A DNA stretch of 8,859 bases from Leptotrichia sp. oral taxon 215 str. W9775 (lineage in GTDB: Bacteria > Fusobacteriota > Fusobacteriia > Fusobacteriales > Leptotrichiaceae), in assembly GCF_000469505.1 (NCBI RefSeq), contig NZ_KI272875.1, positions 1 to 8,859 of the forward strand, in the 5' to 3' direction. Shown here piece by piece: positions 1-6,560 of this stretch (the first letter of the stretch is position 1; every line of letters begins with the position of its first letter). The position numbers and the translations under genes were made by a program. The notes beneath the pieces were generated by a model. It was not told where the DNA came from. It was given only the letters and a program-made list of their open reading frames with translations, and did no database searches.

Positions 1-269
1 ATGGAAGCAAGAGTACATTCCAGGCGTATGTAACACACCAGAGAGCATTTAAGGAACAGGATTTAAGCTTTGAAGCGGCATATACAGGACTGTCAAATGC
101 CAAGTTCACAGTAAAAGGAATAGGACTGTCGAAGAATCAGACATGGGTAGGAGCAGGAGTTCTTACGGAAGTAAATCCAGGTTTTGCATGGTATGTAAAC
201 TACGATGGAAAGATAGAGAAAAAAGGAAGAAATAACGTATTTACAACTGGTCTGAGATTTAGTTTCTAG
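1..269 (+). CDS. C-terminal end of an autotransporter beta-barrel protein (5' part outside window)
   Basis: The frame that opens at base 3 is free of stops for 88 codons and ends with TAG at 267-269. It begins GSKSTFQAYV and ends TTGLRFSF. The alternation of hydrophobic and polar residues, the Gly/aromatic-rich strands (QTWVGAGV, GFAWYVNYDG) and the final Phe are what is expected of the last strands of an autotransporter translocator barrel, in which the terminal aromatic residue serves as the signal for BAM-mediated insertion. By family knowledge, the missing N-terminal part would carry a signal peptide and a long passenger exposed on the surface (adhesin or similar). The passenger cannot be identified from this fragment. 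The ATG at base 1 is in another frame and leads to a stop within a few codons, so it is not the start. A hairpin terminator follows about 45 bp after the stop. The barrel assignment is fairly secure; the specific family is not. Confidence 0.75.
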   Translation, partial: GSKSTFQAYVTHQRAFKEQDLSFEAAYTGLSNAKFTVKGIGLSKNQTWVGAGVLTEVNPGFAWYVNYDGKIEKKGRNNVFTTGLRFSF

Positions 270-312
270 TTACTTGAAAATAAAAGTTAATAAAAAATAT
301 TATTTGAAATAG

Positions 313-358
313 AAAAAAGGAAAGTTAGTGTATAAATTTATATTAGCTTTCTTTTTTT
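313..358 (+). terminator. Intrinsic terminator after the autotransporter gene
   Basis: Bases 313-332 pair with 339-358 over 20 consecutive positions, including several G-U pairs, around a 6-nt loop. The 3' arm ends in seven T. The upstream arm begins with six A, so the structure could also work on the minus strand. It lies 44 bp after the autotransporter stop. The first 307-bp gene-free stretch (270-576) holds this terminator, a candidate promoter and a structured leader. Confidence 0.8.
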
Positions 359-436
359 GTTTATGATTCTGTTATTAAATAAAGTAAAAAAAATGAAAAA
401 AAAGAGTATTAAATTGTATACAAATTTATAAAAATA

Positions 437-445
437 TGTTATTAT
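437..445 (+). promoter_or_regulatory. Candidate extended -10 promoter for the small lipoprotein gene
   Basis: TGTTATTAT at 437-445 fits the extended -10 pattern TGnTATAAT with one mismatch. Transcription would start near 452 and give a leader of about 125 nt before the ATG at 577. A perfect 10-bp palindrome, TTGTATACAA, at 414-423 sits in the -35 region and could be a regulator site or a poor -35. In a region this AT-rich, -10-like matches are common, so confidence is moderate. Confidence 0.4.
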
Positions 446-473
446 AGCTATGTATCAAATGAAATTCAAATGA

Positions 474-505
474 AAAATAAACAAAATGATAAATATGTTT
501 ATTTT
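474..505 (+). repeat. Inverted repeat in the leader of the lipoprotein gene
   Basis: AAAATAAACA (474-483) and TGTTTATTTT (496-505) are exact complements around a 12-nt loop. Just upstream, the 11-bp unit TCAAATGAAA(T/A) occurs twice in tandem at 455-476. Both lie between the predicted transcription start and the ribosome binding site at 562-566, so they could form a structured leader. The arms contain only A/T apart from one C-G pair, so the structure would be weak. Confidence 0.35.
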
Positions 506-576
506 GATAAAAAAATATATCAGATGATAACTATTTAAATAAACAACAAAAATATCAGAACAGGAGAAAAGAAAAT

Positions 577-816
577 ATGAGACAGGCAATAGTGGCAATA
601 ATAATGGGAATAGTTTTATTATCTTGTACAAATGCAAGAGTTATACAGTATAACACAGAAAGATTGGATAATATTGAAGAATATTTAAGGGAAAATAAGT
701 TTATAAAACCATCAGAAAATGTTGAAAAATTAAAGGAAGAAGGTAAAATAGACTTTTCAAGAGAATACAGATCTCTTGAAAAAGAAGCTGAAGCATGGAT
801 GGAAGGTGTAAAGTAG
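577..816 (+). CDS. Small lipoprotein, probably shortened by a frame break at its end
   Basis: The 79-residue protein begins with a short lipoprotein signal: positive residue R2, hydrophobic residues 4-15, and lipobox LLSC with Cys17 as the predicted lipidated residue. The mature part is charged and helical (residues 27-79, rich in E/K/R), as in a small periplasmic or surface coiled coil. AGGAG at 562-566 lies 10 bp before ATG, supporting the start. The ORF ends EAWMEGVK-stop, but a barrel-like tail continues in the -1 frame directly afterwards (next entry). Restoring one A to the AAA run at 810-812 would join the two into one protein of about 105 residues. I infer that the gene is a frameshifted member of a fusobacterial small-lipoprotein family found near autotransporters. 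A sequencing error or a genuine frameshift event is also possible. Its biochemical role is unknown. Confidence 0.6.
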   Translation: MRQAIVAIIMGIVLLSCTNARVIQYNTERLDNIEEYLRENKFIKPSENVEKLKEEGKIDFSREYRSLEKEAEAWMEGVK

Positions 817-893
817 GATTTACACTGAATGCAGGATATGACACAAAAGGTCAGAACATAAGAGGTGGAATAGGAATTAGAGTAATTTACTAA
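813..893 (+). pseudogene. Out-of-frame barrel-like tail (VGFTLNAGYDTKG...GIRVIY), continuation of the lipoprotein ORF
   Basis: The frame GTA (813) to TAA (891-893) encodes 26 residues beginning VGFTLNAGYDTKGQN and ending GGIGIRVIY. Amphipathic strands of this kind, finishing in an aromatic residue, resemble the last strands of fusobacterial autotransporter-type barrels. It has no start codon or ribosome binding site of its own and overlaps the end of the lipoprotein ORF in the -1 frame, so it is best read as the displaced 3' end of that gene. Translation through it would need one inserted base near 810-812 or a -1 ribosomal slip at AAG before the TAG at 814-816. Confidence 0.55.
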
Positions 894-902
894 AATAATA
901 TG

Positions 903-931
903 TTGACATACAAATAAAAAGAATATATAAT
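903..931 (+). promoter_or_regulatory. Consensus sigma-70 promoter for the flavodoxin gene
   Basis: TTGACA at 903-908 and TATAAT at 926-931 are both perfect consensus hexamers with a 17-bp spacer. Transcription should begin near 938, leaving a leader of about 47 nt with AGGAGG at 972-977, seven bases before ATG. No obvious operator is visible, which suggests strong constitutive expression. Confidence 0.9.
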
Positions 932-984
932 TAGTAGAGTAATTATAAAATTATAAAAAGATAAAAATTTTAGGAGGAAAAAAT

Positions 985-1407
985 ATGGCTAAATTGAATA
1001 TAATTTATTTTAGTGGTACAGGAAATACTGAACAAATAGCATCATTCATAGAAGAAGGAGCAAAAGCTGCAGGAGCAGAAGTAGAAGTAATCTCAGTAGA
1101 TTCAGCTGACGAAAGTTCAGTAGATGCTGATTTCGTTGCATTTGGATCACCTGCAACAGGATCAGAAGAAGTTGCACCTGAAATGGTTGACTATATTGAA
1201 GGAGTAAAAGAAAAATTAGCTGGAAAAAGAGTAGGACTTTTCGGGTCAAATGACTGGGGAGAAGGAGATTTCATGAGTATGTGGATACAGGAATTAGACA
1301 ACGCAGATGTATCTGTTGTTGGAGAAGGATGTATCATAAATCTTGCTCCAGATGATGATGAAAAAATCGAAAAATGTAAAGAATATGGAAAAGCAATAGT
1401 TAGCTAA
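985..1407 (+). CDS. Flavodoxin, short-chain (clostridial/Megasphaera type)
   Basis: The 140-residue cytosolic protein has the length and plan of a short-chain flavodoxin, an FMN-binding one-electron carrier. FSGTGNTEQIA (residues 9-19) is the phosphate-binding loop after the first strand. GSPATGSEEV (54-63) corresponds to the loop that contacts the flavin ring, as in GCPAMGSEEL of the Megasphaera protein. LFGSNDWGEGDFM (85-97) is the second flavin loop, with Trp91 at the place of the stacking Trp of the clostridial and Megasphaera proteins. By family knowledge it can replace ferredoxin, for example with pyruvate:ferredoxin oxidoreductase. The partner here is not shown by the neighbours. AGGAGG at 972-977 fixes the start. 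The gene appears to be monocistronic, between a consensus promoter and a strong terminator. The Asp/Glu-rich composition gives an acidic protein, as usual for the family. Confidence 0.95.
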   Translation: MAKLNIIYFSGTGNTEQIASFIEEGAKAAGAEVEVISVDSADESSVDADFVAFGSPATGSEEVAPEMVDYIEGVKEKLAGKRVGLFGSNDWGEGDFMSMWIQELDNADVSVVGEGCIINLAPDDDEKIEKCKEYGKAIVS

Positions 1408-1419
1408 TAGCCGTATATA

Positions 1420-1469
1420 AAAAAAGTTTCATTTCTAATGTTCATAGCATTTAGAGATGAAACTTTTTT
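1420..1469. terminator. Bidirectional terminator between flavodoxin and recJ
   Basis: Bases 1420-1440 pair with 1448-1469 with one bulged T at 1450, around the loop 1441-1447. The core is GTTTCAT/ATGAAAC. Six T follow on the plus strand (1464-1469) and the A run at 1419-1425 gives a U tract on the minus strand. The recJ stop is five bases away, so one hairpin ends both converging genes. Confidence 0.88.
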
Positions 1470-1474
1470 CTTAT

Positions 1475-4351
1475 TTATATTATTTCTGTAACAGAGTAAT
1501 CAGAATATATCAATTCCCCATTATCCAGCTTTTCTTTAAGCTTTATTTTATTTTCGAGAGGAAGATATTCGACATATATGTTTTTCAGTTCCTTTAAATC
1601 CTTCTTTTTCAAAGTGTTTAAAAAAGTAATATTTTCAGGTATTGAAATATTATTTTTAATAAATTCTGTCTGCAGATTAAAGGTGTTACTGATTTCAGAT
1701 TTTTTTTCTTCGTTTTCTATTTTACTGTTTTCAAAAAGATCTGAAATAAATTTTTCTTTTGTTTCAGCATCAGTAAAAAAACAAAATCTTGTACCAATTT
1801 CATTGACTGCATTTAAAGATTTTTTTTCTGTTTCTGTAAATTCATTATTATCCTCTTTCACTTCAATATCTTTTATTTTCGTAAGAATAAAATCTTCAGG
1901 AGATATTTTTTTCATAGCCTGTTTAAATGCTGTATTATAAAACAGTATAAAAGGATAGTTTTCTTCCTGCTCATTTTCATATTTTACAGCAATATCAAAG
2001 TATGTTTTGATAAAAGGAATGTTATATATAGAATTTTTACTGTTTTTTACAATAATAAGGCTCTTTTTCCCTGTCTTTTTCATGAAAAATATTCCCACAG
2101 TCAAAAGAAAATTTATCAGATTTTCAGGTTTCATATACTTTTCCGGGTTATTTTTGAAATTTTCTGAAGACTTATTTTCAAATGAAAGTATCAAATCCTT
2201 ATTCTGTCTGAAAAACAGTGAAAGCAGATTTTTTGTAAAACTGTCATATTCCATATTTCCTATAAGGAAATCCTTTATTCTCTTGAAAATTCCAATATCA
2301 GTATAATCATAACATTCAAATGAGAAATCCCTTTTAATCAGTATATCTACAATATTGTGAGTTGAAGATTTTACAATGTTTTCAACTTTGACAGTAAAGT
2401 TCCAGTTAAAATATTTTTTTAGCTGAATAAGTAAATTGGAAATATTGTAATCCAATCTTCCTACAAATTTTCTCCCCTGAAAAAGGGAAATTTGGTCAAA
2501 TTCATTTTTCAGGCTGAGGGGAGTTTCCACATCAAGGTCAAGATGCGTGTAAAATATTGATTTAATAGGGAAGGAAGTATTGTAAAGGGAATGATAGTAT
2601 AAAAGAGTGTCATCCTTCAGTTCAGAAGCCTTCATATCTTCTATATATGCTTTTGTATAGTATCTGTCCTGAAATTCCTCTATTTTCAGTTTATATACAA
2701 TGTCATAAAACAGATTTTCATTAAGCTCCTTAAAATATTCCCCTGATCCGAACCATACAGCATTTTTAATTACAAATCCCTTCTGTTTCAGGTCGAACAT
2801 TATATGATTCTTATTTTCCCCTATAAACTTTATATTTTCCAGAAGCACATTCTTAGTCTGAAAAGTAGGCATCGGATTTCCAAAACCAAACGGTTTCAGC
2901 AGTTCTATTGTCTTGAAAAATTCGTAGGACATTTTTTGCATTGGAATCTGCTTATCAATATTTATAATTTTAACAAAATCATCATCTTTTAGGATCTTTT
3001 TTGCATATTCATTAATTTTTCTTTTAAACAGTTCAATATTTTTAATTGGAATTGTAAATCCGGCCGCTCCTGAATGGCCACCGAACTTAACAAATAATTC
3101 AGGCATACTCTGCAGAGCATTTAGAATATTGAAACCTTCAATACTTCTGCATGATCCGACTGCAATTCCTTCGTCTTTCTTGACTTCCATAATAATGACA
3201 GGCTTATAGTATATATCTACTATTTTAGAAGCTGCAATTCCTATAATTCCATGATGATATTCAGGCGAATAGTCAATGATTACAAAGTCTTCATTGATTT
3301 TATTTTTCTCAATATTTTTTTCAATCATTTCCACAATTCTATTCTGAAGTTCTTTTCGCTCAAAATTTTTATTAATCAGTTCCTTTACTATAATTTCTAT
3401 TTCCCGGTTATTGTCAGAAGTCAGCAGTTTTACTACCATTTTTGCATCCTTAAGCCTTCCGGCGGCATTAAATACAGGTGCAATTATAAAACCTACATCA
3501 TAGGTTGAATATTCTGACTTTGGATTATTTCCTTTATTTTCACCGCTATTGAATAGTTTATAAAGCAAAAAGGCAAGCCCTCTGTTTTTAGTAAAGGGAA
3601 GTTTTTCAAGTCCAAATCTTGTAAGAATACGGTTTTCTGACAGAAGTGGAACGATGTCGGCGATAGTTCCTATGGATACAAGATCCAGATATTCAAAGGC
3701 TTCCTCTTTTTTACCGTAGCTTTCAAAAAGTGACAGGACAAGCATAAATACAGTTCCTACACCTGCAAGGGATTCAAATGTATATTCATTTTCAATCCTT
3801 TTAGGATTAATGACTGCCAGTGCTTCAGGAACTTTTTTTCCTTGAAGATTATGGTGGTCTGTTATTATAACTGGAAGATTTATGGAATTTGCAAATTTTA
3901 TTTCTTCAAAAGCAGTAATTCCACAATCTACAGTAATGACAAGTTCTCCACCTGAATCCTTGATTTTTTTCAGTGCATCATTATTCAGTCCGTACCCTTC
4001 GTCCCTAATAGGTATGTAGTAGCTGACATTTTCTGCTCCCAGTTCCTTTAGTGTCAGATACAAAACGGCAGTTGAAGTGATTCCGTCAACATCGTAGTCG
4101 CCATATATCCATATATTTTTATTTTTCCGGATAGCTTCTCTTATAATTTTAACAGATTTTTCCACATCATAGAGTTTATTAGGATTTTGAAGATTTTCCA
4201 GCTTAGGATTTAAGAAATCCCTTATTTCTCCAGGAGATTTTATTCCTCTGGAAAACAGTATTTTCAATATATCTTTATCAACAGGAATATTATTTATTTT
4301 TATATCTTTATCTTTTGGAATATTTTTTATATTCCATTTTGTATTTCGCAT
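1475..4351 (-). CDS. recJ: Single-stranded-DNA-specific exonuclease RecJ, with long C-terminal extension
   Basis: RecJ degrades single-stranded DNA 5' to 3' in recombination, mismatch and base-excision repair. The DHH phosphoesterase core is complete: YGDYDVDG at residues 83-90 (metal ligands D85, D87, D89), VDCG at 141-144, the DHH signature D165-H166-H167, and SIGTIAD with D232. The DHHA1 part follows with HHGIIGIAASKI (366-377), CRSIEGFNI (401-409) and FGGHSGAAGFT (423-433). The RecJ OB-fold lies near 468-572 (KPFGFGNPMPTF, 486-497). Residues from about 575 to 958 form a Lys/Glu/Phe-rich extension with no motif I recognise. Many RecJ proteins are about 570-580 residues, while Firmicutes versions are longer with their own C-terminal domain, so 958 is unusually long. 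The start is supported by AGGAGT seven bases upstream of ATG. The gene diverges from the pilin-comEC unit and is apparently transcribed alone. Confidence 0.95.
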   Translation of the reverse strand: MRNTKWNIKNIPKDKDIKINNIPVDKDILKILFSRGIKSPGEIRDFLNPKLENLQNPNKLYDVEKSVKIIREAIRKNKNIWIYGDYDVDGITSTAVLYLTLKELGAENVSYYIPIRDEGYGLNNDALKKIKDSGGELVITVDCGITAFEEIKFANSINLPVIITDHHNLQGKKVPEALAVINPKRIENEYTFESLAGVGTVFMLVLSLFESYGKKEEAFEYLDLVSIGTIADIVPLLSENRILTRFGLEKLPFTKNRGLAFLLYKLFNSGENKGNNPKSEYSTYDVGFIIAPVFNAAGRLKDAKMVVKLLTSDNNREIEIIVKELINKNFERKELQNRIVEMIEKNIEKNKINEDFVIIDYSPEYHHGIIGIAASKIVDIYYKPVIIMEVKKDEGIAVGSCRSIEGFNILNALQSMPELFVKFGGHSGAAGFTIPIKNIELFKRKINEYAKKILKDDDFVKIINIDKQIPMQKMSYEFFKTIELLKPFGFGNPMPTFQTKNVLLENIKFIGENKNHIMFDLKQKGFVIKNAVWFGSGEYFKELNENLFYDIVYKLKIEEFQDRYYTKAYIEDMKASELKDDTLLYYHSLYNTSFPIKSIFYTHLDLDVETPLSLKNEFDQISLFQGRKFVGRLDYNISNLLIQLKKYFNWNFTVKVENIVKSSTHNIVDILIKRDFSFECYDYTDIGIFKRIKDFLIGNMEYDSFTKNLLSLFFRQNKDLILSFENKSSENFKNNPEKYMKPENLINFLLTVGIFFMKKTGKKSLIIVKNSKNSIYNIPFIKTYFDIAVKYENEQEENYPFILFYNTAFKQAMKKISPEDFILTKIKDIEVKEDNNEFTETEKKSLNAVNEIGTRFCFFTDAETKEKFISDLFENSKIENEEKKSEISNTFNLQTEFIKNNISIPENITFLNTLKKKDLKELKNIYVEYLPLENKIKLKEKLDNGELIYSDYSVTEII

Positions 4352-4401
4352 ATTAACTCCTAGATTTTAAAATATTATTTCATATTTATTTTAACATATT
4401 A

Positions 4402-4429
4402 TTAATATAAAAGAAATAGGTAAAGTCAA
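4402..4429 (-). promoter_or_regulatory. Candidate recJ promoter
   Basis: On the minus strand, TTGACT (4429-4424) is followed after 16 bp by TATTAA (4407-4402). The -35 is a 5/6 match and the -10 a 4/6 match. Transcription would start roughly 45 bases before the recJ ATG. It is the best pair in the recJ-proximal half of this gap. Confidence 0.45.
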
Positions 4430-4437
4430 AAAAAATC

Positions 4438-4498
4438 TTTTTTAATATTAAAAAAACAAGGAATAATCAAATTTATTAAAAAATAAATTTTTAATAAA
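4438..4498. repeat. Two adjacent AT-only palindromes in the recJ/pilin divergent gap
   Basis: Bases 4438-4455 form a perfect 18-bp palindrome (TTTTTTAATATTAAAAAA). Bases 4472-4482 and 4488-4498 are perfect 11-bp inverted arms (TTTATTAAAAA / TTTTTAATAAA) around five bases. The palindrome lies behind the candidate recJ promoter, and the inverted arms end three bases before the -35 of the pilin promoter. They could be protein-binding sites, or simply intrinsically curved AT DNA. Confidence 0.5.
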
Positions 4499-4564
4499 GT
4501 CTTGTTAAAAATATAAAAATATAATATAATAAATAAATAATAAATTAAAATTTATTAAAAAATA
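4469..4564 (+). repeat. 17-bp direct repeat flanking the pilin-comEC promoter
   Basis: AAATTTATTAAAAAATA occurs exactly at 4469-4485 and again at 4548-4564, 79 bp apart. The first copy lies upstream of the -35 box and overlaps the 11-bp inverted repeat. The second lies in the leader, immediately before the ribosome binding site at 4566-4571. The position around a promoter suggests paired regulator sites, but low complexity makes chance similarity easier than usual. Confidence 0.5.
4502..4530 (+). promoter_or_regulatory. Promoter of the pilin-comEC operon
   Basis: TTGTTA at 4502-4507 and a perfect TATAAT at 4525-4530 are separated by 17 bp. Transcription should begin near 4537, giving a leader of about 43 nt. 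AGGGGG at 4566-4571 lies eight bases before the GTG start at 4580. Confidence 0.65.
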
Positions 4565-4579
4565 TAGGGGGTTAATTGG

Positions 4580-5125
4580 GTGGAAAAAATTAAAAAGGTG
4601 AAGGGATTTACACTTATTGAGGTTTTAGTTTATATGTCAGTCGCAGCAATTTTATTTACAATTGTTTCTATAAGCGTGCAAAATCAGAAAATGAAACAGA
4701 ACTTTGCAGTGGAAAAAAGAAATATAAGCATGTTCATAAGAAAAATTCAGCAGCATGCACAGCAGAACAGGAAGGAATATATACTGGATTTCCAGATATC
4801 TAAAAATACTGCATTTTTTATGGAAGAAACAGCCGGGAAAAAGGATATAATTGATAAAATGGCTATTTCAGGGGAAATTTCATATATGACAAATAATACT
4901 GATAAGAATGCTGATTTTGCGAGAAGGACAACAGATGAAGGTAATTTTGAAAGGGGATTTTCTGTTTACCTTTTAAATAAAAAGGGAGATAGGATTTATT
5001 ACCGTATATCAACAAATACAATAAATGCCGCAAAATATCCCATAATAAGCATTTACAGGGCAAAAAAACCTATAAATGTAAAGGATGATTATACAAAATC
5101 ACATTTATGGGAGGAAGAACTGTAA
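4580..5125 (+). CDS. Type IV pilin-like / pseudopilin protein with prepilin cleavage motif
   Basis: The 181-residue protein has a 9-residue basic leader (MEKIKKVKG), then FTLIEVLVYM with Glu at +5 of the mature protein, the class III signal that prepilin peptidase cleaves and N-methylates. Residues 10-30 form the hydrophobic helix that anchors the subunit and packs in the pilus core. After it come a helical stretch (about 36-62) and a mixed globular domain. Length and plan fit a minor pilin or pseudopilin such as the GspH/ComGD kind; I cannot name the subtype. The start is GTG, chosen because AGGGGG lies eight bases upstream and the leader has the expected length. The stop abuts the comEC start, so the two are cotranscribed. 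Together they suggest a DNA-uptake role, with the pilin in a pilus that brings DNA to the channel. Confidence 0.85.
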   Translation: MEKIKKVKGFTLIEVLVYMSVAAILFTIVSISVQNQKMKQNFAVEKRNISMFIRKIQQHAQQNRKEYILDFQISKNTAFFMEETAGKKDIIDKMAISGEISYMTNNTDKNADFARRTTDEGNFERGFSVYLLNKKGDRIYYRISTNTINAAKYPIISIYRAKKPINVKDDYTKSHLWEEEL

Positions 5126-6469
5126 ATGAAAAAGAATTCTGGAACAATGAGTATTTTCCTGTCAGATAAAACTGCAATAAGCAATATTTTTAAAACATCT
5201 GCAATAATAGCGGCAGGCATAGTTTTCTTTATATTTTACATTAACTTTGTAACTTATAAGGGAGAACTTTCAGGAGAACAGGTTCTTCATGTGAAAATGG
5301 ATGGAAAGACAGGCTCTGTGCTCAAGGTAAATAACAAATACCTGAAACAGCAGGCTTCCATAAAAAATAGTAAAAACTTTGATTATGGATTTTACCTTAT
5401 AAAATATAAAATAAGGAAAGTTACTGAAAAAAATGGTTCCCTCACAATTGAAGGGAAAATAGTGGGGTATAAGGGTTCAAAACTCAATGGAATGAGGAAA
5501 TACATTTTAAATATATTTGATGAACTTTTTATTACAGAGGACAATCTGTATGCTTTTTCACGTGCGGCAATTTTGGGAGAAAAGTCTGAAGTGGGAAAGG
5601 ATATGAAGGACAGGTTTAAATATACAGGGCTTGCACATCTTATTGTTATTTCAGGCTCACATATTGGCCTTGTAATAATGGGAATTGTGAAAATACTCGA
5701 CACGTTGAATATTAAATATAGAATAAAGTATATAGCCGCCCTTGTGGCACTTTCTCTTTACTGTACACTTGTAGGAATGTCGCCTGGAATACTTAGGGCG
5801 TATATAATGGGAGCAATGATGATATGTGCAAGAATTTTTTTTGAGCAGGAAGACAGTAAAAAGTCACTGTTTGTTTCACTAGTTGTCATACTTGTGCTAA
5901 ATCCATATGCAATATTTGATATATCTATGCAGCTGTCCTATATGGCAGTAATTGCGATAATATTTGTTTATCCGCCAGTAGAAAAACTGTGCGAAATAAA
6001 GTTTTTAGGAAAAATGAAGGTAGGAATTTCCAAAGATACTGTAAAACTTCTGCTGCTGAGCTTAGCCATACAGGTTACAAGTATCCCTCTTTTCCTCTAT
6101 TATTTTGATAAACTTCCGTTATTTTCCTTTTTACTTAACATAGTAGGAGTACCTCTTGGAACTATTCTGATAGAAGTATTATTTTTTATTACGTTATGTA
6201 ATATTCTCTATTTAAAGGTGCTGAATATTTTATTCGTTCCATTGGCACAGATTCTTTATAACGGTTTTGAAGGATTTATTTTACTTGGAAACAAGATTCC
6301 ACTTTTACAGGTTGACATAAAAGGAAAGGTGGATATATGGTCTGTTGTGGTTTATTATATTATTCTAGTTATAATTATTCTGTATATGAATAAAAGTTAT
6401 GCTGTAATGGATAAGCAGAAGAAAATACAGGAAAAACATAGGGCTAAGCTTAAAAAGGAAATAATGTAA
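5126..6469 (+). CDS. comEC: ComEC/Rec2-family DNA uptake channel, short form without beta-lactamase domain
   Basis: ComEC forms the inner-membrane channel that carries one strand of transforming DNA into the cytoplasm. Here one N-terminal helix (about 23-43) precedes an extracytoplasmic domain (about 44-140). The polytopic Competence domain follows: GLAHLIVISGSHIGL (168-182), the family's most conserved motif, GMSPGILRA (217-225) and DISMQLSYMAV (265-275). Several further helices run to about 421, followed by a basic tail. The protein is 447 residues, whereas full-length ComEC is usually about 700-800 and ends in a metallo-beta-lactamase-like domain. That domain is absent, and no separate one lies downstream. 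The GGGAGG ribosome site (5109-5114) lies inside the pilin gene, and ATG directly follows its TAA, so translation is probably coupled. The membrane core looks intact, so this seems a natural short form rather than a pseudogene. Confidence 0.9.
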   Translation: MKKNSGTMSIFLSDKTAISNIFKTSAIIAAGIVFFIFYINFVTYKGELSGEQVLHVKMDGKTGSVLKVNNKYLKQQASIKNSKNFDYGFYLIKYKIRKVTEKNGSLTIEGKIVGYKGSKLNGMRKYILNIFDELFITEDNLYAFSRAAILGEKSEVGKDMKDRFKYTGLAHLIVISGSHIGLVIMGIVKILDTLNIKYRIKYIAALVALSLYCTLVGMSPGILRAYIMGAMMICARIFFEQEDSKKSLFVSLVVILVLNPYAIFDISMQLSYMAVIAIIFVYPPVEKLCEIKFLGKMKVGISKDTVKLLLLSLAIQVTSIPLFLYYFDKLPLFSFLLNIVGVPLGTILIEVLFFITLCNILYLKVLNILFVPLAQILYNGFEGFILLGNKIPLLQVDIKGKVDIWSVVVYYIILVIIILYMNKSYAVMDKQKKIQEKHRAKLKKEIM

Positions 6470-6473
6470 ATGT

Positions 6474-6502
6474 TTGATATGGATTTCACATGAAAATAAA
6501 AT
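6474..6502 (+). promoter_or_regulatory. Promoter of the M15 peptidase gene
   Basis: TTGATA (6474-6479) and TAAAAT (6497-6502) are each 5/6 matches with 17-bp spacing. They start five bases after the comEC stop. Transcription would begin near 6509. No good terminator separates comEC from this gene, so some read-through is possible. Confidence 0.65.
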
Positions 6503-6548
6503 GAAATTAAAAATAAAAAAAGCTACACTATACTGTTAAATTATATGA

Positions 6549-6556
6549 GAGGTGAT
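6549..6556 (+). promoter_or_regulatory. Ribosome binding site that decides the M15 peptidase start
   Basis: GAGGTGAT is an eight-base match to the extended anti-Shine-Dalgarno complement. It covers the in-frame GTG at 6552 and overlaps the ATG at 6555, so neither is likely used. ATG at 6561 has proper spacing and is preferred. Confidence 0.7.
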
Positions 6557-6560
6557 GAGA

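Noticed and set aside
455..637. Minus-strand ORF of 60 residues over the lipoprotein leader
   Set aside because: Low-complexity Ile/Leu/Phe translation of AT-rich DNA; no ribosome site, and it overlaps a supported plus-strand gene start.
1046..1249. Minus-strand ORF of 67 residues inside the flavodoxin gene
   Set aside because: Leu/Gln-rich translation of the antisense strand of a clear flavodoxin gene, with no ribosome site; a shadow frame.
1578..3508. Several plus-strand ORFs of 62-120 residues inside recJ
   Set aside because: Phe/Ile/Leu-rich antisense readings of recJ with no ribosome sites; recJ has complete family motifs on the other strand.
5392..5703. Minus-strand ORF of 103 residues inside comEC
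   Set aside because: Antisense to conserved ComEC motifs, with no start signals; a shadow frame.
6552..6560. GTG at 6552 or ATG at 6555 as start of the M15 peptidase
   Set aside because: Both overlap the extended Shine-Dalgarno sequence at 6549-6556; ATG 6561 has the right spacing.
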